Below, piece after piece: positions 26,170-36,743 of a stretch of DNA of 64,000 nt; the stretch's first letter is position 1; the number at the start of each line of letters is the position of its first letter. Origin of the DNA: Shinella sp. SUS2. Its GTDB lineage: Bacteria > Pseudomonadota > Alphaproteobacteria > Rhizobiales > Rhizobiaceae. The stretch spans positions 278,744-342,743 of the forward strand of contig NZ_KQ410728.1 in the NCBI RefSeq assembly GCF_001262505.1, given 5' to 3'. The notes beneath the pieces are model-generated. The model was not told where the DNA came from and did not search any database. It worked only from the letters and a program-made list of their open reading frames with translations. Made by a program: the position numbers and the translations under genes.

Positions 26170-27392
26170 TGTCGCTGCTGCCTGTCGAAGACGCCCTCCA
26201 TCGCCTGCTTTCGGCCGCCCGGCCGACACAGCGGACAGAGCTGGTCCGGCTGCACGAGGCGGATGGCCGCGTGCTTGCCGAGGATGTCGCTGCCAAGTTG
26301 ACGCAGCCGCCCTTCGACAATTCCGCGATGGACGGTTATGCCGTGCGCCACGCGGATATAGCCACGCTCGGCTCGATCCTGAGCGTTGCGGGCATGTCGT
26401 CCGCTGGCCACGCCTTCCAGGGCACCGCAGGCCCCGGCGAGGCCGTGCGTATCTTCACCGGCGCCCCGCTGCCGGCCTTCGCCGATACCGTGCTCCTGCA
26501 GGAAGATGCCGAGGTCCTGGAAGACGGTCGCATCCGCACCACCTTCCTCACACCGAAGGGCCGCCACATCCGCCCGCGCGGCCAGGATTTTTCCGAAGGC
26601 GAAATCGTCCTGAGGACCGGCGACGTGCTCGATGCCGGCCGCCTGACGGTCGCGGCAGCCATGAACCATGCGGCGGTGACCGTCTATGCACGCCCGCGCA
26701 TCGCCGTGCTCGCCACCGGCGACGAGCTTGTGTCGCCGGGCACACCCCCAGGCGCCAGCCAGATCATTGCATCCAACACCTACGGCGTCGCTGCGCTCGC
26801 CCGCGCGGCAGGCGCCGAGGTGATCGACCTCGGTATCGTCGGCGACGACAAGGACGCAATTCTGAACGCCGTGCGCCACGCACTGTCGCTCGGTATCGAT
26901 GCGCTCGTCACACTCGGCGGCGCATCCGTCGGGGATTTCGACCTTGTGCAGCCCGTGCTCGGCGAAGCCGGCATGGACCTCGATTTCTGGCGCATCGCCA
27001 TGCGCCCCGGCAAACCCCTGATGGTCGGCCGCCTCGGCGACGTGCACGTCGTGGGCCTGCCCGGCAACCCTGTTTCAAGTCTCGTCTGCTCGCACCTCTT
27101 CCTCGTTCCCGTCGTGCGCCGCCTCGCGCGCCTTCCAGCGGAAAACCGCGAACGTCCGGCCATTGCCGCCGTGCCGCTCAAGGAGAACGACCACCGGCAG
27201 GACTATGTTCGCGCACGCATTGCCCGCGACCCCGCCGGAGACCTGCTCGTCACGCCCCTCGACAAGCAGGATTCCTCCATGATGAAGGCCTTCGCCGCAT
27301 CCGAGGCCCTTCTCGTCCGCGCACCCCACGCGCCGGCGGCCCCTGCAGGCGCGCCCTGTACAGTGCTTCTCCTGCGCGAACCATCCGCCTGA
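26169..27392 (+). CDS. moeA: Molybdopterin molybdenumtransferase
   Basis: 407 residues. Inserts molybdate into adenylated molybdopterin. Characteristic segments: [10 protein letters not shown] (about 49-58), [25 protein letters not shown], the MoCF_biosynth core [14 protein letters not shown] and [34 protein letters not shown], and domain IV at the C-terminus. Coupled to moaC by a one-base overlap. Last gene of the ppiD-to-moeA run; the lexA promoter follows within 30-60 bp. Confidence 0.97.
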   Translation: MSLLPVEDALHRLLSAARPTQRTELVRLHEADGRVLAEDVAAKLTQPPFDNSAMDGYAVRHADIATLGSILSVAGMSSAGHAFQGTAGPGEAVRIFTGAPLPAFADTVLLQEDAEVLEDGRIRTTFLTPKGRHIRPRGQDFSEGEIVLRTGDVLDAGRLTVAAAMNHAAVTVYARPRIAVLATGDELVSPGTPPGASQIIASNTYGVAALARAAGAEVIDLGIVGDDKDAILNAVRHALSLGIDALVTLGGASVGDFDLVQPVLGEAGMDLDFWRIAMRPGKPLMVGRLGDVHVVGLPGNPVSSLVCSHLFLVPVVRRLARLPAENRERPAIAAVPLKENDHRQDYVRARIARDPAGDLLVTPLDKQDSSMMKAFAASEALLVRAPHAPAAPAGAPCTVLLLREPSA

Positions 27393-27420
27393 ACAGTACT
27401 ATTATTGTTTCAGCAGGCCC

Positions 27421-27449
27421 TTGCAGAACACATATGGAACAGATAGTGT
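27421..27449 (+). promoter_or_regulatory. lexA core promoter
   Basis: TTGCAG (27421-27426), a 17-bp spacer, TAGTGT (27444-27449), 42 bp upstream of the lexA ATG. The perfect SOS box (27426-27440) lies almost entirely in the spacer, so bound LexA would block RNA polymerase. Confidence 0.65.
27426..27440 (+). promoter_or_regulatory. LexA binding site (SOS box), perfect alphaproteobacterial consensus
   Basis: GAAC (27426-27429), 7 bp, GAAC (27437-27440). Direct repeat GAAC-N7-GAAC is the established LexA box of Rhizobiales. Confidence 0.9.
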
Positions 27450-27451
27450 CT

Positions 27452-27467
27452 GTTCTGGATTTGTTTC
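27452..27467 (+). promoter_or_regulatory. Second, imperfect LexA box
   Basis: GTTC (27452-27455), 7 bp, GTTT (27463-27466). One base off GTTC-N7-GTTC, in the opposite orientation to the first box and just downstream of the -10. Confidence 0.5.
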
Positions 27468-27490
27468 ACTCGATTCTCGGTGGAGGGGCC

Positions 27491-28216
27491 ATGCTCACGC
27501 GGAAACAACAGGAACTTCTCCTGTTCATTCATGAACGGATGAAGGAGTCCGGTATTCCTCCCTCCTTCGACGAGATGAAGGACGCGCTGGATCTCGCGTC
27601 GAAATCGGGCATCCACCGCCTCATCACGGCGCTGGAGGAACGCGGCTTCATTAGGCGCCTGCCGAACCGGGCCCGCGCGCTCGAGGTGATAAAGCTTCCC
27701 GAAGCCTATACCCAGAGCCTGCAGCCGCGCCGCGGCTTTTCACCTGCCGTCATCGAGGGCAGTCGCGGCAAGCAGCCCCCCGCTCCCGTCGCCGCCCCGC
27801 CGCAGCGCACGCCCGTGGCCGAGGTTTCCTCATCCGTCTCCGTGCCTGTCATGGGCCGCATCGCTGCCGGCGTGCCGATCTCCGCCATCCAGAACAACAC
27901 CCATGACATCACCGTTCCGGCCGAGATGATCGGCAACGGCGATCACTATGCGCTGGAGGTCAAGGGCGATTCGATGATCGAGGCCGGCATTCTCGATGGC
28001 GACACGGTGATCATCCGCACGGCGAGCAGCGCCAATCCCGGCGAAATCATCGTCGCGCTTGTCGACGACGAGGAAGCCACGCTGAAGCGCTTTCGCCGCA
28101 AGGGCGCGTCGATCGCGCTCGAAGCGGCAAACCCCGCCTACGAGACCCGCATCTTCGGGCCGGACCGGGTAAAAATCCAGGGCAAGCTGGTCGGCCTCAT
28201 CCGCCGCTATCACTGA
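27491..28216 (+). CDS. lexA: SOS response repressor LexA
   Basis: 241 residues from the ATG at 27491, preceded by a GGAGGGG ribosome binding site; the longer frame runs back into the operator. N-terminal winged helix-turn-helix [26 protein letters not shown] with [18 protein letters not shown]. An unusually Pro/Ala-rich linker (about 80-115) leads to the S24 self-cleavage domain: cleavage bond A126-G127 in GRIAAGVP, nucleophile S161 in KGDSMIEAG, general base K199 in ATLKRF. Represses itself and other SOS genes until RecA filaments trigger cleavage. The last codons overlap the tail of convergent comEC by 7 bp. Confidence 0.98.
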   Translation: MLTRKQQELLLFIHERMKESGIPPSFDEMKDALDLASKSGIHRLITALEERGFIRRLPNRARALEVIKLPEAYTQSLQPRRGFSPAVIEGSRGKQPPAPVAAPPQRTPVAEVSSSVSVPVMGRIAAGVPISAIQNNTHDITVPAEMIGNGDHYALEVKGDSMIEAGILDGDTVIIRTASSANPGEIIVALVDDEEATLKRFRRKGASIALEAANPAYETRIFGPDRVKIQGKLVGLIRRYH

Positions 28217-30666
28217 TCGGCCGGCTGATCGAAACTGCCCGTGCGCCAGTCGTAGCTGCGGTGGCGGGCCCAGGGCCGATCGAGACTTTCCACGGCCGGT
28301 GTGATCTGCGCAGCTGAAAAGATGTTGGATAGGCCTTCGGCATCCGGGTGGATTTCGAGGGCCCCGGTTCGCCTCAAATGACGCGCCGTCACCAGGCGCG
28401 CACCCGAGCGGCAGGCATTTAGCCGCAGGGCCAGGGACACGACGACAAGGTCGGCAGCGTCGCAGGCCGTGCCCAGGAAGGCGACGTCGTCGAGGGTCAC
28501 GATCCGCCAGCCGCTTGGCGAGACGGCGGCACAGAAGGCCTTTGCCTCGCAGACGAAGCCATTGCCGACCCGGGCCGCCGCGAGCGCGGACGCCATGGCG
28601 GCCCTCGCCTTCTGCCGGTCGGCCCTGCGCCGGGGCTTGTTCCGGCTTTCTGCGGCACCCGCGGTGCTGACGGCTTCTTCAAGGGTCAAGCCGGCGCTTC
28701 TGCGGATCTCGGGTTTTACAAGTTCGCCGAGCCGAAGGGCGCGCCGCCACTGCGCATAGATGAAGTCTGGCGGTCTTGCCCGGTTTGTGGCGACGGTTTC
28801 GCCGCGAAGGATGGCAACGAGGCGGCCATCCTCGGACACCAGCGCTTCCGGCGTGGCCCCTCCAGCCGGAAAGCAGGCGATGGCGAGGCCGATCCCGACA
28901 AGCAGCGTTCCCGCATGGCGCAGCCGCGTGCGCAGGATGCAGACAAGCCCGCCACCAAAACCGATCAGCAGGAACGCAATCGAGGGAATGCGGCCGGTGA
29001 CGATCTCGCCCTTCCAGCTCGCAACCCATGTCGACAGCGCGATCATCCACTCGATGCCCTTGCCCATGATCGCGAAGGGCACGCCATCGAGGCCGAAAGG
29101 CATGAGCAGTACGGCGATGAGGCCGAAGGGCATGACGATCGCGCTGATGACAGGCATGGCGAGCAGGTTGCCGGCAAGTCCATAGGCCGGGATGCGATGG
29201 AAATGACCGATGGAATAGATCAGGGTCGAGAAGCCGCCGATCAGCGAGGACAGGAGCAACCCGCCAAAGAAGCGCCCCAGCGCGCCACCGAACAGTTTCA
29301 GGCGCCCTCCCTCGTCCTCGCGGCGGACGGGACGTTCCCGCCAGGCCGCATAGCCGGCGACGAGCCCGAGCGTTGCGGCATAGGACATCTGGAAACCCGG
29401 ATTGGTGACGGCCGACGGCGTCACGGCAAGGATAACGATGGCCGAGAGCGCCACATTGCGCAGGCTGATCGCCGCACGGCCGAACAGCACCGCCACCAGC
29501 ATGATGCAGATCATGATCCACGAGCGCACGGCGGAGATCGCACCGCCCGAAACGAGGATATAGAGCGTCACCATGACGAGCGCGCCGGCGGCGGCGATCT
29601 TCTTGGCGGGATAGCGTTCGGAAAAGCCCGGGATCAGTGCCATCAGAACGCGGGCGCCGACGAGGAAGGTGCCGGCGGCGAGCACCATGTTGAGCCCGGA
29701 AATGGCCAGCACATGGGCAAGCCCCGCCTCTCGCAATGCCTCCACCGTTTCCGTGCTGATCGCCCGCTGCTCCGCCGTCACCAGGGCCGCGGCGATCGCG
29801 CCGGCATCGCCGCCAATCCGCCCGCGGATATGCTCGGTGAGGTTGTTGCGCCAGGCCGCGACCGTCTGTCGAATCCGACCCTCGGCGCCCGGCTCGGCCA
29901 CTGCAACCGCACGCGGGGCCTGATAGAAGTAGCCGACCGCGCCGGTGCCGGCGAAATAGGCGTCGAAGGCGAAGTCGTTGAGGCCGGAAAGCGCCGGGCC
30001 GGAGGGCGGCCCGAGCCGTGCCCGTCCGGATATCCCACCGCCGATCGGGATCGGCGCATGCCGACTGCGGGCGAGGAGCGTCACCACGCCGGGCGGGCGT
30101 TTGAGCACCGGGTCGCGTGTCGTATCGAGCGCGATGCGGTAGCGGATCGCACCCCGTTCGTCACTCTCGCGCGCCAGCACCCGCCCGCTGACATCGGTGG
30201 TAACGGGCGCATCAAGCACGACCGTATCGAGCCGCGCGCTTTCGAGCGCCGCCAGCAGCATGCCGACCGGAACGAAGAGTATTGCCCCGGCGGCGAGCGC
30301 AGTCCAGTCCTCCCGATGTCGGAAGCGCCAGGCGGGCCAGAACGCGAAGGCAGCGAAAAGCAGCAGTGCTGGAAGCGATGGATCAGTAACGGCGGAAAAC
30401 CACAGGGCCGCTCCAGCACCAAGGAAGACCGGCACGAACAGGAAGAAATGGCCATGTGCCCGTTCCTGCGCGAAGGCGGCGGACCACGTCTGCGGCGTCT
30501 CGGAAGCACTCCTCAGGCGCCCCGCCGCTGTCAGAAGCATCACGACCCTGCCCCTGCGGGCCAGCGGATCGCGTGCCGGGACCGGCAGAGGAGCATCGTC
30601 AGGCGCCGCCCGCCAGGCATGCGCCTCGGGCACCTCCCGCCGTTCTGCGCCCTTGCCCTTCTCCAT
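28210..30666 (-). CDS. comEC: ComEC/Rec2 family DNA-uptake channel protein, without a recognisable metallo-beta-lactamase domain
   Basis: 818 residues, polytopic inner-membrane protein. An N-terminal soluble stretch (about 1-60) precedes hydrophobic segments ([30 protein letters not shown]), an OB-like DUF4131 periplasmic region (about 125-270: [19 protein letters not shown]), then the competence core with [13 protein letters not shown] (about 316-328) and roughly eight further membrane segments. The last about 200 residues lack the HxHxDH metal site of the beta-lactamase-like domain found in firmicute ComEC. ComEC forms the channel for single-stranded DNA in natural transformation; the function in rhizobia is unproven. 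Terminates inside the last codons of convergent lexA. Start ATG lacks a strong ribosome binding site. Confidence 0.88.
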   Translation of the reverse strand: MEKGKGAERREVPEAHAWRAAPDDAPLPVPARDPLARRGRVVMLLTAAGRLRSASETPQTWSAAFAQERAHGHFFLFVPVFLGAGAALWFSAVTDPSLPALLLFAAFAFWPAWRFRHREDWTALAAGAILFVPVGMLLAALESARLDTVVLDAPVTTDVSGRVLARESDERGAIRYRIALDTTRDPVLKRPPGVVTLLARSRHAPIPIGGGISGRARLGPPSGPALSGLNDFAFDAYFAGTGAVGYFYQAPRAVAVAEPGAEGRIRQTVAAWRNNLTEHIRGRIGGDAGAIAAALVTAEQRAISTETVEALREAGLAHVLAISGLNMVLAAGTFLVGARVLMALIPGFSERYPAKKIAAAGALVMVTLYILVSGGAISAVRSWIMICIMLVAVLFGRAAISLRNVALSAIVILAVTPSAVTNPGFQMSYAATLGLVAGYAAWRERPVRREDEGGRLKLFGGALGRFFGGLLLSSLIGGFSTLIYSIGHFHRIPAYGLAGNLLAMPVISAIVMPFGLIAVLLMPFGLDGVPFAIMGKGIEWMIALSTWVASWKGEIVTGRIPSIAFLLIGFGGGLVCILRTRLRHAGTLLVGIGLAIACFPAGGATPEALVSEDGRLVAILRGETVATNRARPPDFIYAQWRRALRLGELVKPEIRRSAGLTLEEAVSTAGAAESRNKPRRRADRQKARAAMASALAAARVGNGFVCEAKAFCAAVSPSGWRIVTLDDVAFLGTACDAADLVVVSLALRLNACRSGARLVTARHLRRTGALEIHPDAEGLSNIFSAAQITPAVESLDRPWARHRSYDWRTGSFDQPADQ

Positions 30667-30974
30667 GATCCCGGCCCCACCCGTTCACACCGCCACTATG
30701 CAACCGAATGATGGAAACTTCAATCAACAGTGGTTGCCGCAAGTGCTAAGCCAGACAGAAAGGATGCCACCTCCGCATTTCGCGAAACACGCGTAAAAGT
30801 TGCTTGAAACTTGCTGGAAAGGGTAGATATTGCGTTGCCGGAAAGCCTATTTCCGCAATGCACAATTTGCCTTTCGTCTCGCTTGGCAGGCAGGTGCAAA
30901 TGGGCTAGCAAAACGAGCATGTTCATGGTTCCGGCACAACTTCGTGCCGCCATTGGAAACAACGGAGGATCGTT
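30667..30974. other. 308-bp divergent region comEC / gltA
   Basis: No reading frame worth calling. It must hold the gltA promoter and that of comEC. On the plus strand TTGAAA (30804-30809) with GATATT (30826-30831) is a possible weak promoter. Just downstream, TTGCCGGAAA (30835-30844) and TTTCCGCAA (30850-30858) form an imperfect dyad. A leader hairpin CGGCAC/GTGCCG (30932-30949) precedes the GGAGG ribosome binding site of gltA. In related genomes gltX lies here, as I recall; no trace of it is visible. Confidence 0.5.
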
Positions 30975-32264
<1,290 letters not shown>

Positions 32265-32284
32265 TTTCAGCGGAGCCATCCATG

Positions 32285-32317
32285 AAAAAGCCCGGTCAGT
32301 TTCGACCGGGCTTTTTT
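32285..32317. terminator. Bidirectional terminator gltA / lpxB
   Basis: AAAAAGCCCGGTC (32285-32297), 6-nt loop, GACCGGGCTTTTT (32304-32316) plus one more T. The arms also encode the last seven codons and the stop of lpxB on the other strand. Confidence 0.93.
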
Positions 32318-33474
32318 GTTGCAAGAAGGTCCAGGATGACCGCCGCGCCAGTTTCGCCGGGCGGGCGCTGTGTCCGCATGCGCGTGTGTACGAGGTCATA
32401 GCCTTCCAGCATGGCGCTGCGCTGGGCCGTATCGGTCGAAAGCCGCTCGACCCAGCGGGTCAGACTGCCGGGGCGCACCATGTCGTTCAGATATTCCGGC
32501 ACGACGGTGTAGTCGGCAATGATGTTGGGGATCGCCGCCGTCCAGATCTTCACCTTGCCGAGGAAGAGGTTGGCGAGCCAGTCGAAACGATAGGTCGAGA
32601 CGACAGGCACGCGCGCGAGCGCCAGTTCGAGGATGACGGTGCCGGAGGCCGCGATCGCCGCATCGGCTTCGATGAAGGCCTGCCACTTCTCCGCGGTCGA
32701 AACGGTGATCTGCGGCTGCACCGGCCAGTCCGCCGTCAGTTTCCGCACCAGCGCCTCCTGCCGCGGCACGGTCGGCAGAAGGAAGCGCGTGCCGGGGTTG
32801 CGCCCGATAATTTCCTGCACCGCTTCGCCAAAGACCGGCAGCAGACGGGTGATTTCCGTGCCGCGTGAACCGGGAAGCAGCAGGCACGCGCACTCGCCCG
32901 GCGCGCGTTCGCCACGGGCAAGCCGTGCGGCACGAACCTGCTGGATGTCGGGATCGCTGACCAACCGGTGGCCGACATAGGTGGTCGCAGGGCCGCCGAG
33001 CCGCTCCATCACGGAAGGCTCGAACGGCAGAAGCGCGAGGACATGGTCGACATAGGCGCGCATGCGCGGTGCGCGCTCTTGCTTCCAGGCCCAGACACTC
33101 GGGCAGACATAATTCACGACCGGCAGGTCCGGCAGCGCCTTGCGCACGCGGCGCGCCACGCGATGGGTGAAGTCCGGGCTGTCGATGATGAGAAGCACAT
33201 CCGGCCGTGCGGCGACCAACGCATCGGCCGTCTGGCGAATGCGGCGGATAAGCGACGGCAGCCGCTTCAACACCTGCGAAATGCCCATGATGGAGAGTTC
33301 GGAGAAATCGAACAGGGATTTGAGACCTTGTCGCTCCAGCGCTTCGCCACCGACCCCGACCAGCGTCACCGGACCGGCATACATGGCCCGTAGCGCCGCG
33401 ATCAGATCGCCACCGAGAAGATCACCGGAAACCTCGCCGGCAATGACGCCGATTTTCAGAGGGCTTTCCGTCAT
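32296..33474 (-). CDS. lpxB: Lipid-A-disaccharide synthase
   Basis: 392 residues from the ATG at 33474. Joins UDP-2,3-diacylglucosamine and lipid X into the lipid A disaccharide at the inner membrane (GT19 family). Signature IGVIAGEVSGDLLGGDLI (8-25), then LVGVGGEALERQGL, SVWAWKQERAPRM, LLPGSRGTEITRLLPVF and AAIAASGTVILELALARVP. ATG overlaps the lpxI stop (ATGA, 33471-33474). The C-terminal residues TKKPGRN and the stop are encoded by the arms of the shared terminator, so the tail is probably a by-product of the junction. Last gene of the lpx run. Confidence 0.97.
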   Translation of the reverse strand: MTESPLKIGVIAGEVSGDLLGGDLIAALRAMYAGPVTLVGVGGEALERQGLKSLFDFSELSIMGISQVLKRLPSLIRRIRQTADALVAARPDVLLIIDSPDFTHRVARRVRKALPDLPVVNYVCPSVWAWKQERAPRMRAYVDHVLALLPFEPSVMERLGGPATTYVGHRLVSDPDIQQVRAARLARGERAPGECACLLLPGSRGTEITRLLPVFGEAVQEIIGRNPGTRFLLPTVPRQEALVRKLTADWPVQPQITVSTAEKWQAFIEADAAIAASGTVILELALARVPVVSTYRFDWLANLFLGKVKIWTAAIPNIIADYTVVPEYLNDMVRPGSLTRWVERLSTDTAQRSAMLEGYDLVHTRMRTQRPPGETGAAVILDLLATKKPGRN

Positions 33475-34349
33475 CGCCGTGCCTCCGCCCTCTCGGGTAT
33501 GATGCCCGTCACGAACAGACCGTGCGCATCTGCTTCGGCAACAAGCGCCGCACGTTCCAGCACAAGCGAGCGCCCAGCCTCCACGGCGATCCCGGCAAGG
33601 CCGGCGGCGCGGGCGCGGTGCAACGTTTCCATGCCTATGGACGGCAGGTCGGCGCGCAGGTCCTGCTCGGGCTTGCACAGTTTGACGAGAACGCCCTTGC
33701 GGCGCGTGGAGATGCGTCCGGCGGCACGCAGGCTTGCCACGCGCTCCAGCATCGCATCCGTACCCTCCGCGCCCTCGAGCGCCACCACGCGCCCGCCAAG
33801 CGCGACGGCGCCCTGCCCCACATCGAGGCGACCGAGCGCCAGCGCCGCGGCGGCCGCGGCGGCAATGTCGGCTTCGGCGGCCGCATCCGGCGTGACGGTG
33901 CCGAGCGGGCCTTCGCTGCCGAGCAGATCAGGCACGATTTCGTGCGCGCCGACGACCCGCACCCCCTCCGCTTCGATCAACCGGATGACCATCTTCAGCA
34001 CCGCATCATCCCCCCCCTTCAGCAGGGTTCGGATGATGGACGGGACGGCGGCGAGCGCTTTCAACGGCGCATGGATGTCACGCCATTCCGGTCGACGGCG
34101 GACGGAACCCGACAGCACGGCGCGGCCGATGCCCTTCGCCCGAAAGGCGGCGCCAATACCGGCATAGTTGCCAATGGAAATGACCTGATGGTCGAAGCCG
34201 GTCCAGTCCGGGCTGGATTCGTCGCGAAGCGCCAGGACAAAGGGATCCTCGCCACGGGCGCGGGCCGCATCCGCGACATAGCGCGGCAGCAGGCCGCCGC
34301 CGGCGATGATGGCCAGCCGGTCGCGCACGAGGGGCCGGCTGTCCGCCAC
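33471..34349 (-). CDS. lpxI: UDP-2,3-diacylglucosamine diphosphatase LpxI
   Basis: 292 residues. Hydrolyses UDP-2,3-diacylglucosamine to lipid X and UMP, the step done by LpxH in enterobacteria; LpxI (formerly DUF1009) replaces it in most alphaproteobacteria. Segments typical of the family: RLAIIAGGGLLPRYVADAARARG, KGIGRAVLSGSVRRP-like VRRRPEW, GDDAVLKMVIRLIEAEG, GRVVALEGAEGTDAMLERVA and KLCKPEQDLRADLPSIG. Lies between lpxA (5-bp gap) and lpxB (4-bp overlap), matching its place in the pathway. Confidence 0.96.
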   Translation of the reverse strand: MADSRPLVRDRLAIIAGGGLLPRYVADAARARGEDPFVLALRDESSPDWTGFDHQVISIGNYAGIGAAFRAKGIGRAVLSGSVRRRPEWRDIHAPLKALAAVPSIIRTLLKGGDDAVLKMVIRLIEAEGVRVVGAHEIVPDLLGSEGPLGTVTPDAAAEADIAAAAAAALALGRLDVGQGAVALGGRVVALEGAEGTDAMLERVASLRAAGRISTRRKGVLVKLCKPEQDLRADLPSIGMETLHRARAAGLAGIAVEAGRSLVLERAALVAEADAHGLFVTGIIPERAEARR

Positions 34350-34354
34350 GCCGC

Positions 34355-35164
34355 TCAGCCCTTGCCGCGGTTCGGGGAAGACAGCGCGCGGTCGCTTTCG
34401 ACAGCGATGAAATCGAGAATGTGCATGACAGGCACGCTATCGGCATAGTCCGCACGGATCGCCGCCGCATTGGCGCGGATCGACCCCTCGCCCTCGAAAA
34501 TCTGCTTGAAGGCGCGGCGAACCTCATGGATCGTCGCTTTCTCCATACCGGAGCGGCTCATGCCGACGACGTTGAGGCCGCCGAGGATGCCCGGGTTGCC
34601 GTTCAGCATGCCATAGGGGATCACGTCATAGGCAACCGCCGAAAGCCCCCCGATGAAGGCCTGCCGGCCGATACGGGTGAACTGGTGCACCGCCGAACCG
34701 CCACCCAGGATCACCCGGTCCTCGACGGTCACGTGGCCGGCGAGCATGACATTGTTCGACAGGATGATGTGATCGCCGAGCTGACAATCATGCGCGACAT
34801 GCGAATTGGCAAGAAACAGGTTGTGGTTGCCGACGACGGTCTTGCCGCCGCCTTCCGTCGTGCCGGTGTTCATCGTCACACCTTCACGGATGACGCACAT
34901 CTCGCCGACCGAGAGGGTTGTCTCGGCGCCGTCGTGATTCACGCTCTGCGGATCGCCACCTATGACGGCATTGGCGAAGATGCGCGTGCCGCGGCCGATA
35001 TGCGTGCGCCCCGTCACCACCGCATGCGTCAGAAGTTCGACACCATCGCCGAGAACGACCTTGGGCCCCACATGGCAAAAGGGTCCCACGACGACGTTCT
35101 CACCGATGACCGCTCCGTCCTCGATGACGGAGAGCGGGTGGATCTTCGCGCTGGCGGCAATCAT
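34355..35164 (-). CDS. lpxA: UDP-N-acetylglucosamine O-acyltransferase
   Basis: 269 residues. First step of lipid A synthesis: moves 3-hydroxyacyl from ACP to UDP-GlcNAc. A left-handed beta-helix of hexapeptide repeats fills residues about 5-185, with the catalytic His125 in [13 protein letters not shown] at the same number as in E. coli. The helical C-terminal domain carries [22 protein letters not shown]. Two bp separate its start from the fabZ stop. Confidence 0.98.
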   Translation of the reverse strand: MIAASAKIHPLSVIEDGAVIGENVVVGPFCHVGPKVVLGDGVELLTHAVVTGRTHIGRGTRIFANAVIGGDPQSVNHDGAETTLSVGEMCVIREGVTMNTGTTEGGGKTVVGNHNLFLANSHVAHDCQLGDHIILSNNVMLAGHVTVEDRVILGGGSAVHQFTRIGRQAFIGGLSAVAYDVIPYGMLNGNPGILGGLNVVGMSRSGMEKATIHEVRRAFKQIFEGEGSIRANAAAIRADYADSVPVMHILDFIAVESDRALSSPNRGKG

Positions 35165-35166
35165 GA

Positions 35167-35634
35167 TCAGGCGTCTTCCTTCTTGACGATCATCGCGCCG
35201 ATATCAGCTTCCGCGACGAGTTGCCCATCAACTTTTGCATCGCAGTGAAACTTCCAGATATTGCCGCGCTGCTTCTGCTTGACGACATGGAACTCGACGC
35301 GATCGCCGGGCACGACCGGCTTGCGGAAGCGGGCATTGTCGATCGTCATGAAATAGACGAGGTTGGAGCCAGAGCGCGTCTTGCGGGCGCAGATCGCACC
35401 GGCGGTCTGTGCCATGCCCTCGATGAGCAGAACGCCCGGCATGATCGGGTGGTCGGGAAAATGGCCCATGAACTGCGGCTCGTTGACCGTAACATTCTTG
35501 ATGCCGACAGCAGAATCGTCGCCATCGATGTCGACGATCTTGTCGACGAGCAGGAACGGATAACGATGAGGAAGCAGCGTCAGGATCTCACGCAGATCAG
35601 CCACGCCGAGCGTTGCCTTGGTTTCTTCACTCAT
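35167..35634 (-). CDS. fabZ: 3-hydroxyacyl-[acyl-carrier-protein] dehydratase FabZ
   Basis: 155 residues from the ATG at 35634; the longer frame overlaps lpxD coding sequence. Dehydrates 3-hydroxyacyl-ACP in fatty-acid elongation and so competes with LpxA and LpxD for the same acyl donor. Hot-dog fold with [12 protein letters not shown] (21-31), catalytic H58 in [11 protein letters not shown] and E72 in LIEGMAQ, the usual 14-residue spacing. Overlaps the lpxD stop by 8 bp. Confidence 0.98.
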   Translation of the reverse strand: MSEETKATLGVADLREILTLLPHRYPFLLVDKIVDIDGDDSAVGIKNVTVNEPQFMGHFPDHPIMPGVLLIEGMAQTAGAICARKTRSGSNLVYFMTIDNARFRKPVVPGDRVEFHVVKQKQRGNIWKFHCDAKVDGQLVAEADIGAMIVKKEDA

Positions 35635-36694
35635 CGTTGCCCCCCTTTTTCTGGACTCGAGTGCTGGAACGCATGGCGATCTCCGCCATGTCGCGCAGGA
35701 AATCGCGCATCGGGCGCGCGGGAATGCCGCCGTATTTCTCGCCGGCTGGAATATCGGCGACGACACCGCTCATGGCAGCAATCTGCACGCCGTCGCCAAT
35801 GGTAATATGACCGTTGATGCCGGCTGCGCCGCCGATCATCACGCCGTCACCGATGCGCGTGCTGCCGGCGATGCCCACGCCACTGACGATGCCGCAATGC
35901 CGGCCGATGCGCACGTTGTGGCCAACCTGGACCTGGTTGTCGATCTTGGTCCCCTCGCCGATGACGGTATCGTCCATCGTGCCGCGGTCGATCGTCGTGT
36001 TCGCGCCGATCTCCACATGGTCCTGGATGATCACGCGGCCGATCTGAACGATCTTGATCATGCCGGGCTTGAGACCGGGAGCATAACCGAAACCGTCCTG
36101 GCCAATACGCGCGCCGGGATGAATGATGACATTGTTGCCGATCAGCGCACACTGGATCGTAACGCCCGCGGCGATCGTGCAGTCGCGGCCGATGCGCACG
36201 CCTGCACCGATGATCGCCCCCGGTCCGATGCGGCTGCCTTCGCCGATCTCCGCGTCCCTGCCGACCACGGCCATCGGTTCCACCGACACATTGTCCTCAA
36301 GCCGCGCTTGCGGATCGACATAGGCGCCCTGGGCGACGCCGACGGGCGCCGAGGTCATCGCTTCCGGGCGCATGGCCGAAGGGTGCAGGATTTCGCCGGC
36401 GCGGGCAAAGGCGGTGTGCGGACGGGCTGAAATCAGCACCGCGGTCTTTGGGGGAACGAGCGACACGAGAGCGCGGTCGCACAGGATCGCGCTCGCCTCG
36501 CAGGTCTCGAGCTCGGCGCGGAACTTGCGGGAAAGAATGTAACAGAGATCGCCTTCTTTCGCCCGATTGACGGGCGAAACGTTGCGCACGACGCGGTCGG
36601 CCTGCGCAGGATCGGCGAGTTCCGCCCCAAGCCTTGTGGCAAGGTCACCCAGACGAATGCCGTCATGGGGCGGAAAGAACCAGTTATGCTCCAT
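35627..36694 (-). CDS. lpxD: UDP-3-O-acylglucosamine N-acyltransferase
   Basis: 355 residues from the ATG at 36694, which has GGAG 8 nt upstream; the ATG at 36700 is too close to that site. Third acyl step of lipid A synthesis. N-terminal uridine-binding domain (about 1-105), long hexapeptide beta-helix (about 110-315: [42 protein letters not shown] with the catalytic His), and a C-terminal helix. Located 49 bp after bamA. No skp gene lies between bamA and lpxD, unlike in E. coli. Confidence 0.97.
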   Translation of the reverse strand: MEHNWFFPPHDGIRLGDLATRLGAELADPAQADRVVRNVSPVNRAKEGDLCYILSRKFRAELETCEASAILCDRALVSLVPPKTAVLISARPHTAFARAGEILHPSAMRPEAMTSAPVGVAQGAYVDPQARLEDNVSVEPMAVVGRDAEIGEGSRIGPGAIIGAGVRIGRDCTIAAGVTIQCALIGNNVIIHPGARIGQDGFGYAPGLKPGMIKIVQIGRVIIQDHVEIGANTTIDRGTMDDTVIGEGTKIDNQVQVGHNVRIGRHCGIVSGVGIAGSTRIGDGVMIGGAAGINGHITIGDGVQIAAMSGVVADIPAGEKYGGIPARPMRDFLRDMAEIAMRSSTRVQKKGGNDE

Positions 36695-36743
36695 AGGCAT
36701 GACTCCAGAACGTCCGTCTTCTCGCAGTTCTGGACTGCTTACC

